Assembly: GCA_019509895.1 (NCBI GenBank)
Contig: JAEKLK010000238.1
Location: forward strand, 1-8,759
Direction of reading: 5' to 3'
DNA: 8,759 nucleotides
Source: Betaproteobacteria bacterium
GTDB lineage: Bacteria > Pseudomonadota > Gammaproteobacteria > Burkholderiales > SG8-39
Below the pieces are notes generated by a model that made no database searches, was not told the DNA's origin, and saw only the letters and a program-made list of their open reading frames with translations. This document shows positions 1 to 5,702 of the stretch, piece by piece (the stretch's first letter is position 1; each line of letters begins with the position of its first letter). The position numbers were made by a program, and so were the translations under genes.

Positions 1-615
1 CATGCCCACCAGCACGCCGCCGACGCCGAGCAGCACGCCGGTGATGAACCAGGTCCAGCGGATGACGCGCGGGCTCTCGATGCCGCGCACGAGCGCGAGC
101 GCGGGATTGTCCGCGACGGCGCGCATCGCGCGGCCGATCGGCAGCCGCGTGAGGAGCGCCCACATGAGGAGCATCGCCGCGGTCGCCACCGCGATGGTGA
201 TCATCTGCTCACGGTTCATGCGGATCTCGAAGAAGCGGAATGGGCGCGCGAGCTCCATCACGAAGCTGCGCGCCGTATTGCCGTAGGCGAAGCGCGCGAT
301 GTTCTCGAGGATGAAGCCCAGGCCGAGCGACGCGACCATCAACGTGATCGCCCCGCGCTCGCGCAGCGGCTTGAACGTCACCTGGTCGATGGCGATGCAG
401 GCGAAGCCCATGCCGAGCGCCGCCACCGCCGAGGCGACGAGCAGCGGCCAGCCGAGCTGCGCGTTGAGGGCAAAAGCGAGGTAGGCCGCTATCGTCATCA
501 TCGCGCCCACGGCGAAGTTCGGGAACTTGAGCACGCCGAAAAGCAGCGTCACCGCGAGCGCCGGCAGCGTCATGATGACGCCGGTGATCAGCCCGTTAAA
601 GAGCGTCTGAAACAC
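1..615 (-). CDS. livH: LivH-like branched-chain-type ABC permease (partial, 3' end outside window)
   Basis: Integral membrane permease of the branched-chain amino acid/amide (HAAT) ABC importer family; it would pair with a LivM-type permease to form the channel. The 205 visible residues are strongly hydrophobic, with several predicted membrane helices. The start (FNGLITGVIMTLPALAVTLL) and the following GVLKFPNFAVGAMM stretch match the usual LivH N-terminus. The cytoplasmic loop GRAMRAVADNPALALVRG (residues 161-178) matches the conserved LivH coupling loop (RAVAQD-P-A---G in other members). The frame is open to base 1, so roughly the last third is missing. Start choice: GTG at 615 begins exactly where family members begin and overlaps the end of livF by 20 bp. 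An in-frame ATG at 636 would add seven residues (MRASPRP) and is an alternative. Neither has a good Shine-Dalgarno sequence, which suggests translational coupling to livF. The substrate could be an amino acid, an amide or an aromatic acid and is not determined. Confidence 0.9.
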   Translation of the reverse strand, partial: MFQTLFNGLITGVIMTLPALAVTLLFGVLKFPNFAVGAMMTIAAYLAFALNAQLGWPLLVASAVAALGMGFACIAIDQVTFKPLRERGAITLMVASLGLGFILENIARFAYGNTARSFVMELARPFRFFEIRMNREQMITIAVATAAMLLMWALLTRLPIGRAMRAVADNPALALVRGIESPRVIRWTWFITGVLLGVGGVLVGM

Positions 616-1348
616 GGGACGGGGCGACGCTCGCATCGCCGAGATAGAGCCTGTTCAGGTCCTTCATGCCGAGCACCGCGTCGGCGGGCCCGCAGCTCCT
701 CACGCGGCCGCCGGCGAGCACGATGCAGGTGTCCGAGATGCGCAGCGCCTCGCGCGCGTTCTGCTCGACCATGAGGATGCTCACCCCCATGGCGTTCACC
801 TTTTTCACCTTCTCGAATACCGCACTCATGAGGAGCGGCGAGAGCCCGGCCGAAGGCTCGTCCAGCATCAGCACCTTGGGCCGCACCGTGAGCGCGCAGG
901 CGAAGGCGAGCATCTGGCGCTGGCCGCCGGAAAGATTCCCTGCCTTCTTGCCGAAATGCGCGGGCAGCTCCGGAAAGAGAGCGATGAGGTCGTCGTCCAG
1001 CGCTTTGCCGTTGACGCGCTTGGCGCTCATGAACTCGCGCGCGATCTTCAGGTTTTCGAGCACCGTGAGGTTGCGGAACACGTTGTATTCCTGCGGCACG
1101 TAGGCGACGCCGGCGCGCACGCGCTTCGGCGGCGAAAGCTCGTTCAGCCGCTCGCCCTCGAGCTCGATCGTTCCCTCGCGCGCGGGCAGCAGGCCGGCGA
1201 GCGTCTTGATGAACGTCGACTTGCCGCAGCCGTTTGGGCCGATCATGGTGACGATGCGGCCTTTCTCGAGCGCGAGATCGACGCCTTTCAGGATGTCGCC
1301 CGCGCCGTAGCCGGCGTGCAGGCCCGAGACGCGCAGCACTTCGCTCAT
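596..1348 (-). CDS. livF: LivF-like ABC transporter ATPase
   Basis: Second ATP-binding subunit of a branched-chain-amino-acid-type importer, acting at the cytoplasmic face of the LivH/LivM permease pair. It has 250 residues, slightly longer than the usual 230-240, because of a short C-terminal tail after LYLG. Walker A GPNGCGKST is at 37-45, the Q-loop glutamine at 86 (YVPQE), the signature LSGGQ at 139-143 and Walker B VLMLDE at 159-164. The switch position reads MVEQN, with Gln196 in place of the usual His. This is normal for LivF and separates it from LivG. The fragment YNVFRNLTVLENL is also LivF-like. The ATG at 1348 lies 13 nt after a strong hairpin of the repeat at 1361-1472; the only SD-like sequence is AAGG next to that stem. 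Downstream it overlaps livH. The transporter family is secure; the substrate is unknown. Confidence 0.93.
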   Translation of the reverse strand: MSEVLRVSGLHAGYGAGDILKGVDLALEKGRIVTMIGPNGCGKSTFIKTLAGLLPAREGTIELEGERLNELSPPKRVRAGVAYVPQEYNVFRNLTVLENLKIAREFMSAKRVNGKALDDDLIALFPELPAHFGKKAGNLSGGQRQMLAFACALTVRPKVLMLDEPSAGLSPLLMSAVFEKVKKVNAMGVSILMVEQNAREALRISDTCIVLAGGRVRSCGPADAVLGMKDLNRLYLGDASVAPSRVSDAL

Positions 1349-1360
1349 GGTTTTGGCCTT

Positions 1361-1472
1361 GCCCCCCTGATAAGGGGGGCGTGAGCCGCAGGCGAACGGG
1401 GGGTTTCGCGGGCGGAAAAAACAAAACCCCCCGCTCGCAAAAGCCGCTCGCTTCCCCCCTTGTCAGGGGGGC
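1361..1472. repeat. Paired inverted hairpin repeat between livG and livF
   Basis: The 136-bp gap between livG and livF is filled by two diverged copies of one ~46-49-bp unit in inverted orientation (1361-1406 and 1424-1472), around a 17-nt centre (1407-1423). Each unit begins with its own hairpin: seven G/C pairs plus a T-A pair around GATA at 1361-1380, and CCCCCCT/AGGGGGG around TGTC at 1454-1471. Each ends with CGGGGGGTTT or its complement; these ends pair with each other (1397-1406 with 1424-1433) and the pairing extends through GCGA/TCGC after one mismatch. This looks like an interspersed REP/BIME-type palindromic element rather than a simple terminator: there is no clean stem plus U-tract in the transcribed direction, although a TTTTGTTTTTT run sits in the central loop on the minus strand. 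It could stop or slow RNA polymerase, or protect mRNA ends, changing livG:livF ratios. Confidence 0.85.
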
Positions 1473-1484
1473 AAAACGAAAACC

Positions 1485-2240
1485 TCATGCGGCCTTCCCG
1501 AGATAAGCCTTCATGACTTCCTCATTGCTCGCAACTTCCCGGAAACTTCCGCGGATCAGCGTCCTTCCTCCCGCCAGGACATAGATCGGCGCGCAAAGGC
1601 GCGCGATCACGTCCATGTCGTGCTCGATGATCGCGAAGGTAACTCCCCGGTCGCGGAGCTGCAGGATGGCCTTGCCGAGCGCCTCGGTCATCGCCGGGCT
1701 CACGCCCGAAGTCGGCTCATCGAGCAGGATGATCTTCGGCTCGAGCATCAGCGCGCGCGAGATTTCGAGCAGCTTCTTCTGCCCGCCGGAGAGGTTCTTC
1801 GCCGGCTCGTTGGCGTGCGACCAGAGGGCGACCTGCTCGAGCAGCGCGCGCGCTTTGGCGATCGCGGCGCGCTCCTGCGCGCGCACGTGCGCCGGCGTGA
1901 AGAAGGTGCGCCAGACCGCCTCGCCGTCCTGCTGTCGACTCGCGAGCAGCATGTTCTCGAGCACGGTGAGCTCGCCGAGCTCGCGCGAGATCTGAAAGGT
2001 GCGCACGAGGCCGATGCGCGCGCGCTCGTCCGCGCGCAGGCCGAGGATGCTGCGGCCCTCGAACAGCACGTCGCCCGACTCGGGCGCGAGGAGGCCGCCG
2101 AGCACGTTGAAGAGCGTGGACTTGCCGGCGCCGTTCGGGCCGATGATGCCGGTGATGGTCTGCGGCGCGATCTCGAGCGAGCAGCCGGCGAGCGCCTGGA
2201 AGCCGCCGAAGGACTTCGTCAGCTCGGCAGCCGCCAGCAT
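1485..2240 (-). CDS. livG: LivG-like ABC transporter ATPase
   Basis: First ATP-binding subunit of the branched-chain-amino-acid-type importer, expected to work as a heterodimer with the LivF-like protein. It has 251 residues, the normal length. Walker A GPNGAGKST is at 34-42, the Q-loop at Gln83 (RTFQISREL), the signature LSGGQ at 150-154, Walker B IILLDE at 170-175 and the switch His207 in IIEHDMD. The LivG-typical features are LVRTFQ, the insertion between the Q-loop and the signature (WRTFFTPAHVRAQE) and the C-terminal NEEVMKAYLG. The ATG at 2240 follows the Rieske gene by 43 bp, so co-transcription is likely. The SD candidate GAGGGG (minus strand of 2252-2257) is 11 nt from the ATG and partly inside an imperfect GGG-CCGCGG-CCC palindrome (2242-2255). 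The family is certain; the substrate is not. Confidence 0.93.
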   Translation of the reverse strand: MLAAAELTKSFGGFQALAGCSLEIAPQTITGIIGPNGAGKSTLFNVLGGLLAPESGDVLFEGRSILGLRADERARIGLVRTFQISRELGELTVLENMLLASRQQDGEAVWRTFFTPAHVRAQERAAIAKARALLEQVALWSHANEPAKNLSGGQKKLLEISRALMLEPKIILLDEPTSGVSPAMTEALGKAILQLRDRGVTFAIIEHDMDVIARLCAPIYVLAGGRTLIRGSFREVASNEEVMKAYLGKAA

Positions 2241-2283
2241 CGGGACCGCGGCCCCTCAGTTCGCAGGACTGCCCACTGGGGGC

Positions 2284-3351
2284 TCAGGCGACCTTCTGCG
2301 CCGCCGCCGGTGCAGCGCCGGCGCGGCTCGCGCGCTCCATTTCCTCGAGGATTTTGCGGCAGCGTAGCAGCGCCTTGTCGGAGCGCAGGTACACCTCGTG
2401 ATAGCCGGCGTCGTCGTAGGCGAACATCTTCTGCTGACGCTCGAGCGCCCAGCGGTCCTCTTCCATCACGACCGGGAAGGTGCTGGCGATATCGGCGGTG
2501 ACTTCCTTCGATTGGGTGCTGACCCACAGGCGCCAGGTGTGGTTGGTGCCGTCGATCGGCGTGTGCGAGTGGTGGATGACGTAGCCGCGCTCGACCGGCG
2601 CCTCTCCCAGCCTTCCCGGCGGAGCGCAGCGCAGCTCCACGCGCGTCAAGCCTGGGCTCATCATGTGGTGGGTGTGCCAGCGGTCGACCACCGGGTAGCC
2701 GAACCACTTCGCCATGAAGGGCGGCTGCTTGTAGCCCTGCACCCGGCGGATGGTCTTCACCGTCTGCACGCCGTGCAGCTTCTCCTCGACGAGGTCGAAG
2801 GGGATCTTGCTCTGCTCGATGTCGCCGATGTTGCCGTCGTGCAGCGGATAGAAGTGCGTGATGTCCATCAGGTTCTCGATCAGCAGCACGTAGTTCGACG
2901 GCACGTGCATGGGATCGAACATGTGGGAGTGCCACTCGGGGCTCGCGAGCTCGGGCGTGCGCGGTGGCACCGCTTCGCCGATCTGCGCGGGGTTGCCCGG
3001 CCATAGCCACACCAGGCCGTCCTGCTCGATCACGGGGAAGGGCCGCAGCTTGGCGCGGGTGGGAATCGGCTGGTCGAGCTGCGACGGGATGCGCACGCAG
3101 TGCCCGGCCCCGTCGTAGCAGAAGCCGTGATAGGCGCATTCGAGCACCCCGTCGGAGAGGATCCGGCCTTCGGAGAGCGGCATGCGCTTGTGGCAGCAGC
3201 GGTCGTCGAACGAGACGACCTTGCCATCGCCCGTGCGCCACACGAGTACCGGCTTGCCGCAGACCTGCAGGCCCTTCGGCTGATTGACCGGAAACTCGCT
3301 CGAGCGTCCGGCGACGAACCACGCGTTCTCGATGAAGGTATTCAGCGGCAT
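2284..3351 (-). CDS. Rieske non-heme iron oxygenase, alpha (catalytic) subunit
   Basis: Cytoplasmic oxygenase component that uses O2 and electrons from a reductase/ferredoxin to hydroxylate or demethylate an organic substrate. It has 355 residues, typical of the single-component-alpha VanA/phthalate-dioxygenase-like group. The N-terminal Rieske [2Fe-2S] domain has ligands Cys52-x-His54 and Cys72-x2-His75, with the sequence CCH instead of the common CPH. The C-terminal catalytic domain contains NLMDITHFYPLH, with Asn161, Asp164 and the iron ligands His167 and His172. Asp300 (EEDRWALERQQ) is the likely third iron ligand. The start (NTFIENAWFVAG) matches family N-termini. The GGAG Shine-Dalgarno sequence lies 5 nt before the ATG, in the loop of a small hairpin (3352-3365). 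No reductase or ferredoxin gene is visible nearby. The substrate is unknown; the neighbouring importers suggest an imported organic acid or aromatic (inference). Confidence 0.92.
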   Translation of the reverse strand: MPLNTFIENAWFVAGRSSEFPVNQPKGLQVCGKPVLVWRTGDGKVVSFDDRCCHKRMPLSEGRILSDGVLECAYHGFCYDGAGHCVRIPSQLDQPIPTRAKLRPFPVIEQDGLVWLWPGNPAQIGEAVPPRTPELASPEWHSHMFDPMHVPSNYVLLIENLMDITHFYPLHDGNIGDIEQSKIPFDLVEEKLHGVQTVKTIRRVQGYKQPPFMAKWFGYPVVDRWHTHHMMSPGLTRVELRCAPPGRLGEAPVERGYVIHHSHTPIDGTNHTWRLWVSTQSKEVTADIASTFPVVMEEDRWALERQQKMFAYDDAGYHEVYLRSDKALLRCRKILEEMERASRAGAAPAAAQKVA

Positions 3352-3365
3352 CGAAGCTCCCTTCG
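3352..3365 (-). promoter_or_regulatory. Ribosome binding site of the Rieske gene within a small hairpin
   Basis: On the minus strand the 14 nt directly before the ATG read CGAAG-GGAG-CTTCG. Bases 3352-3356 pair perfectly with 3361-3365, giving a 5-bp stem that displays the Shine-Dalgarno GGAG as its 4-nt loop, 5 nt from the start codon. The RBS supports the chosen start. Whether the hairpin forms in the cell is inference. Confidence 0.6.
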
Positions 3366-3449
3366 TTCAAGCACAGACTTTAGGAGAGGCGTCGGCAAAA
3401 ATCCAGCCGGTAACCGCCAATTTGCAGGTCGGAGGTAAAGACCAGGATG
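3366..3449. other. Gap between second permease and Rieske gene
   Basis: Together with the RBS hairpin at 3352-3365 this is the longest simple gap inside the minus-strand gene run after the livG-livF repeat. It is visibly more AT-rich than its surroundings, as promoter or leader DNA often is, but I see no convincing -35/-10 pair and no clear terminator for the permease gene. The oxygenase could have its own promoter here or be read from upstream. Confidence 0.3.
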
Positions 3450-4202
3450 CTAGCGCCAGCGCAGCAGCCGGCCCTCGAGCCTCTGCGTGCCGTAGTTGAT
3501 CAGGAAGCCGAGCGCGCCGAGGACGATGATGCCGGCGAAGATGTCGGTGCTGCGGAAGGCGCGCGCGGCGACCAGCATCAGGTAGCCGATGCCTGGCTGC
3601 GACGAGAGCATCTCGGAAGCGACGGTGACGATCAGCGCGATGGCGATCGAGACGCGCATGCCGGCGAAGATGTGCGGCAGCGCGCTCGGCAGCTGGAACT
3701 TCCAGGCGCGCTGCCATGGGGTGAAGTTGAGCAGGCGCGCCACCTCCACGAGGCGGGCATCGAGCGCGCCGAAGCCGTGGATCGCGGCTAGCAGCACCGG
3801 CCAGACGCAGCCGAAGGCGACGACGGAGACGATCATCGCGTTCGAGAAGCCGAGCACCAGGATCGCGGGCGGCAGGAGGGCGGAGGCGGGCAGCGGGCGG
3901 AGGAACTCGGCGCTCGGTTGCAGCAGCCGCCGGGCGAGCGGCGATGAGGCGATCGCGGCGCCGAGCGCGATGCCGACGGCGCAGGCGGCGAGCCAGCCGG
4001 CGAGCATGCGCCACACCGTCGAGGCGAGCGGCGACCACAGCGCGCCGGTCGCGATCCATTCGCCGAGCTTGGCGAAGGAACGCTCGGGGCCGGGGAACCA
4101 GAGCGGGTTGACGAGCTTCGCGTCGGCGGCGAGCGTCCAGGCGTAGAGGAGCGCCAGGAGGAAGACCACCGGGGCGATGAGCGTGGCCAGGCGTCGCGTC
4201 AT
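3450..4202 (-). CDS. SsuC/TauC-type ABC permease (second of two)
   Basis: Membrane-spanning subunit of a NitT/TauT-family importer (BPD_transp_1 fold). It has 250 residues. An N-terminal helix at about 8-25 is followed by a periplasmic stretch and then about five further hydrophobic segments. The cytoplasmic EAA loop that contacts the ATPase is EVARLLN followed by QLP (153-172); the usual glycine of EAA---G is Asn159. The distal SEMLSSQPGIGYLM (196-210) is typical of SsuC/TauC/NrtB relatives. Its ATG overlaps the stop of the upstream permease gene by 4 bp (ATGA), and it has no good SD of its own, so translational coupling is likely. It ends 98 bp before the Rieske gene. It is not identical to the other permease, so the channel is probably a heterodimer. 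Sulfonate, nitrate, thiamine-precursor or aromatic substrates are all possible. Confidence 0.88.
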   Translation of the reverse strand: MTRRLATLIAPVVFLLALLYAWTLAADAKLVNPLWFPGPERSFAKLGEWIATGALWSPLASTVWRMLAGWLAACAVGIALGAAIASSPLARRLLQPSAEFLRPLPASALLPPAILVLGFSNAMIVSVVAFGCVWPVLLAAIHGFGALDARLVEVARLLNFTPWQRAWKFQLPSALPHIFAGMRVSIAIALIVTVASEMLSSQPGIGYLMLVAARAFRSTDIFAGIIVLGALGFLINYGTQRLEGRLLRWR

Positions 4203-4912
4203 CGCCGTATGGGAAGCTTTTCGAGCGCCCAGTTGGCGGCCCAGCCGACCACGCCGACCCAGAGGAGCGTCGCCCAGACCAGATCCGGCTGCAGCGACTC
4301 GGCCGCCATGGTCATCGCGTAGCCGAGCCCGCGCGGGTTGGTGACGATCTCGGTGGTCACCGTTACCACGATCGCGATGCCGGCGGCGACGCGGATGCCG
4401 ACGAGGATCCCGGGCAGCGCGGCGGGCAGGGCGAGCTTGAGCACGATCTTCGGCAGCGGAAAGGCGAGCAGGCGTCCGACTTCGATAAGGCGCGGATCGA
4501 CGCCGCGCACGGCGGCGGTCGTGACGATGAGGATCGGCCAGAAGCAGGCAAAGGCGGCCACCGCCGCGCTCATCTCGCGGCTGAAGCCGAAGATGAGGAG
4601 CGAGAGCGGGATCAGCGCCACCGACGGAATCGGCCGCAGCGCATCAATGGTGAGCTGCGCCGCTCGCTCGAGCGGGCGGAAGAGCCCGAGGATCGCCCCG
4701 ACGGTGACGCCCGCCACGGTGGCGATGACGAGCGCCTGCGCTGCGGCGCCGAAGGTCTGGGCCGTCTGTGCGAGCAGCGTGCCGTCCGCGAGCGCCTTCG
4801 CGCCGGCGACGAAGAAGCGGCTCGGGCGCGAGAACCCGTCCTCCGCCAGCACGCCGCCCCGGGAGAGGAGCTCCCAGAGGGCGAGCACGGCGAGCGGGAA
4901 GGCGGCGCCCAT
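4199..4912 (-). CDS. SsuC/TauC-type ABC permease (first of two)
   Basis: Membrane permease of a NitT/TauT-family importer, 237 residues, beginning almost directly with a hydrophobic helix (AAFPLAVLALWELL). The loop RPSRFF (about 29-34) fits the family pattern of a Pro-Ser pair after the first helix. The EAA loop is EVGRLLA with ALP following (144-163); as in its neighbour, the conserved loop glycine is replaced, here by Ala150. TEIVTNPRGLGYAM (187-200) is the conserved SsuC-type segment. The ATG at 4912 lies 13 nt after the ATPase stop codon, with only a weak SD (GAGCGAG). The gene ends in a 4-bp overlap with the second permease. N-terminal sequence before the first helix is very short compared with many SsuC proteins, but a stop codon and lack of alternative starts upstream support this one. 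Confidence 0.88.
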   Translation of the reverse strand: MGAAFPLAVLALWELLSRGGVLAEDGFSRPSRFFVAGAKALADGTLLAQTAQTFGAAAQALVIATVAGVTVGAILGLFRPLERAAQLTIDALRPIPSVALIPLSLLIFGFSREMSAAVAAFACFWPILIVTTAAVRGVDPRLIEVGRLLAFPLPKIVLKLALPAALPGILVGIRVAAGIAIVVTVTTEIVTNPRGLGYAMTMAAESLQPDLVWATLLWVGVVGWAANWALEKLPIRR

Positions 4913-4925
4913 CAGTGCTCGCTCA

Positions 4926-5678
4926 TTATTCCAAGTGCCGGAAAAGGCGGTGGCGGTACTGCAGGAAGCGCGGGTCCTCGCGCGTCGCGAGCTGCTGGCG
5001 CGGGCGCGGCAGCGCGATGTCGACGATCTCGGCGATGCGGCCGGCGAGGTTACCTTTCACTCGCGCCAGCGCGATCACCCGGTCGCCGAGGTAGATCGCC
5101 TCCTCGAGGTCGTGGGTGATGAAGAGCACGGTGCGCTTCTCCTCCTTCGCGAGGCGCGCCACTTCGTCCTGGAGCTGCTGGCGGGTGATCGCGTCGAGGG
5201 ATCCGAACGGCTCGTCCATCAGCAGCACCTCCGGCTCCTGCGCCAGGCAGCGCGCGATCTGCAGGCGCTGCTGCATGCCGCCGGAGAGCTGCGACGGGAA
5301 CTTGTCGCCGTCGCCGCTCAAGCCCAGCTTCGCGAGGAGCGGCGCGATGCGGGCCGCGTGATCGGACGCCGGAATGTTGCGCGCCTCCAGGGCGAGCGCG
5401 ACGTTGCCGGCTACGGTGCGCCATGGCAGAAGCGCGCGTGCATAGTCCTGGAACACCACTGCCAACTCGGTCTGCGGCGCGATGACCGGCCGGCCCTTGA
5501 AGAGCGCGCTGCCGCTCGAGATCGGCGTCAGGCCCGCCAGCGCCCGGAGGAGGGTGGTCTTGCCGCAGCCCGAGGGCCCGACGACGCAGACGAACTCGTG
5601 CTCGGCGACCGTGAGGTCGATGTCGCGCAGGACCGGCTGCGCGCCGAAGGAGACGCTCAGCCCACGGGCTTCAAGCAC
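4926..5678 (-). CDS. SsuB/TauB-type ABC transporter ATPase
   Basis: Cytoplasmic ATPase that powers the NitT/TauT-type importer encoded around it. It has 250 residues. Walker A GPSGCGKTT is at 34-42, the Q-loop at Gln77 (VVFQDYARALLPWRTV, the characteristic SsuB/TauB/NrtD sequence), the signature LSGGM at 131-135, Walker B VLLMDE at 151-156, the D-loop GSLD at 159-162 and the switch His189 (FITHDLEEA). All catalytic residues are present. The start is GTG at 5678. It is the only reasonable choice, because an in-frame TGA lies 18 nt upstream at 5694-5696. There is no recognisable SD; instead a perfect palindrome ends three bases before the start codon, so expression probably depends on read-through and coupling from the binding-protein gene. 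The family is secure; the transported compound is not. Confidence 0.93.
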   Translation of the reverse strand: MLEARGLSVSFGAQPVLRDIDLTVAEHEFVCVVGPSGCGKTTLLRALAGLTPISSGSALFKGRPVIAPQTELAVVFQDYARALLPWRTVAGNVALALEARNIPASDHAARIAPLLAKLGLSGDGDKFPSQLSGGMQQRLQIARCLAQEPEVLLMDEPFGSLDAITRQQLQDEVARLAKEEKRTVLFITHDLEEAIYLGDRVIALARVKGNLAGRIAEIVDIALPRPRQQLATREDPRFLQYRHRLFRHLE

Positions 5679-5681
5679 CGA

Positions 5682-5702
5682 AAATGGTGACTGTCACCAT
5701 TT
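5682..5702. repeat. Perfect 21-bp palindrome between binding-protein and ATPase genes
   Basis: Bases 5682-5691 (AAATGGTGAC) are the exact reverse complement of 5693-5702, around a single central base. In RNA this gives a 9-bp stem with a 3-nt loop. It overlaps the last bases of the binding-protein gene, including its stop codon, and ends just before the ATPase GTG. On the transcribed (minus) strand it is followed by TTTT and then C, so it could be a weak, leaky terminator or an mRNA 3'-end stabiliser that keeps the binding protein more abundant than the membrane parts. It could also be an operator or a mobile REP-like sequence. Confidence 0.7.

Noticed and set aside
189..196. Possible livM or livK fragments in the left part of the window
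   Set aside because: The whole left end reads as a single LivH-like permease frame to base 1, and no second Liv membrane or binding protein is present.
588..1424. A 278-codon minus-strand frame overlapping livF in another phase
   Set aside because: The product is an Arg/Ala-rich frame-shifted reading of the livF ATPase and begins inside the repeat element.
1397..1433. A Rho-independent terminator between livG and livF
   Set aside because: The stem is strong, but the T-run on the minus strand lies in the loop rather than after the stem, and the genes on both sides belong to the same transporter. I kept it as part of a repeat instead.
4338..5690. A 450-codon open frame on the plus strand across the permease and ATPase genes
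   Set aside because: It runs across two genes whose minus-strand products have complete family motifs. Its own translation is low-complexity and resembles nothing I recognise.
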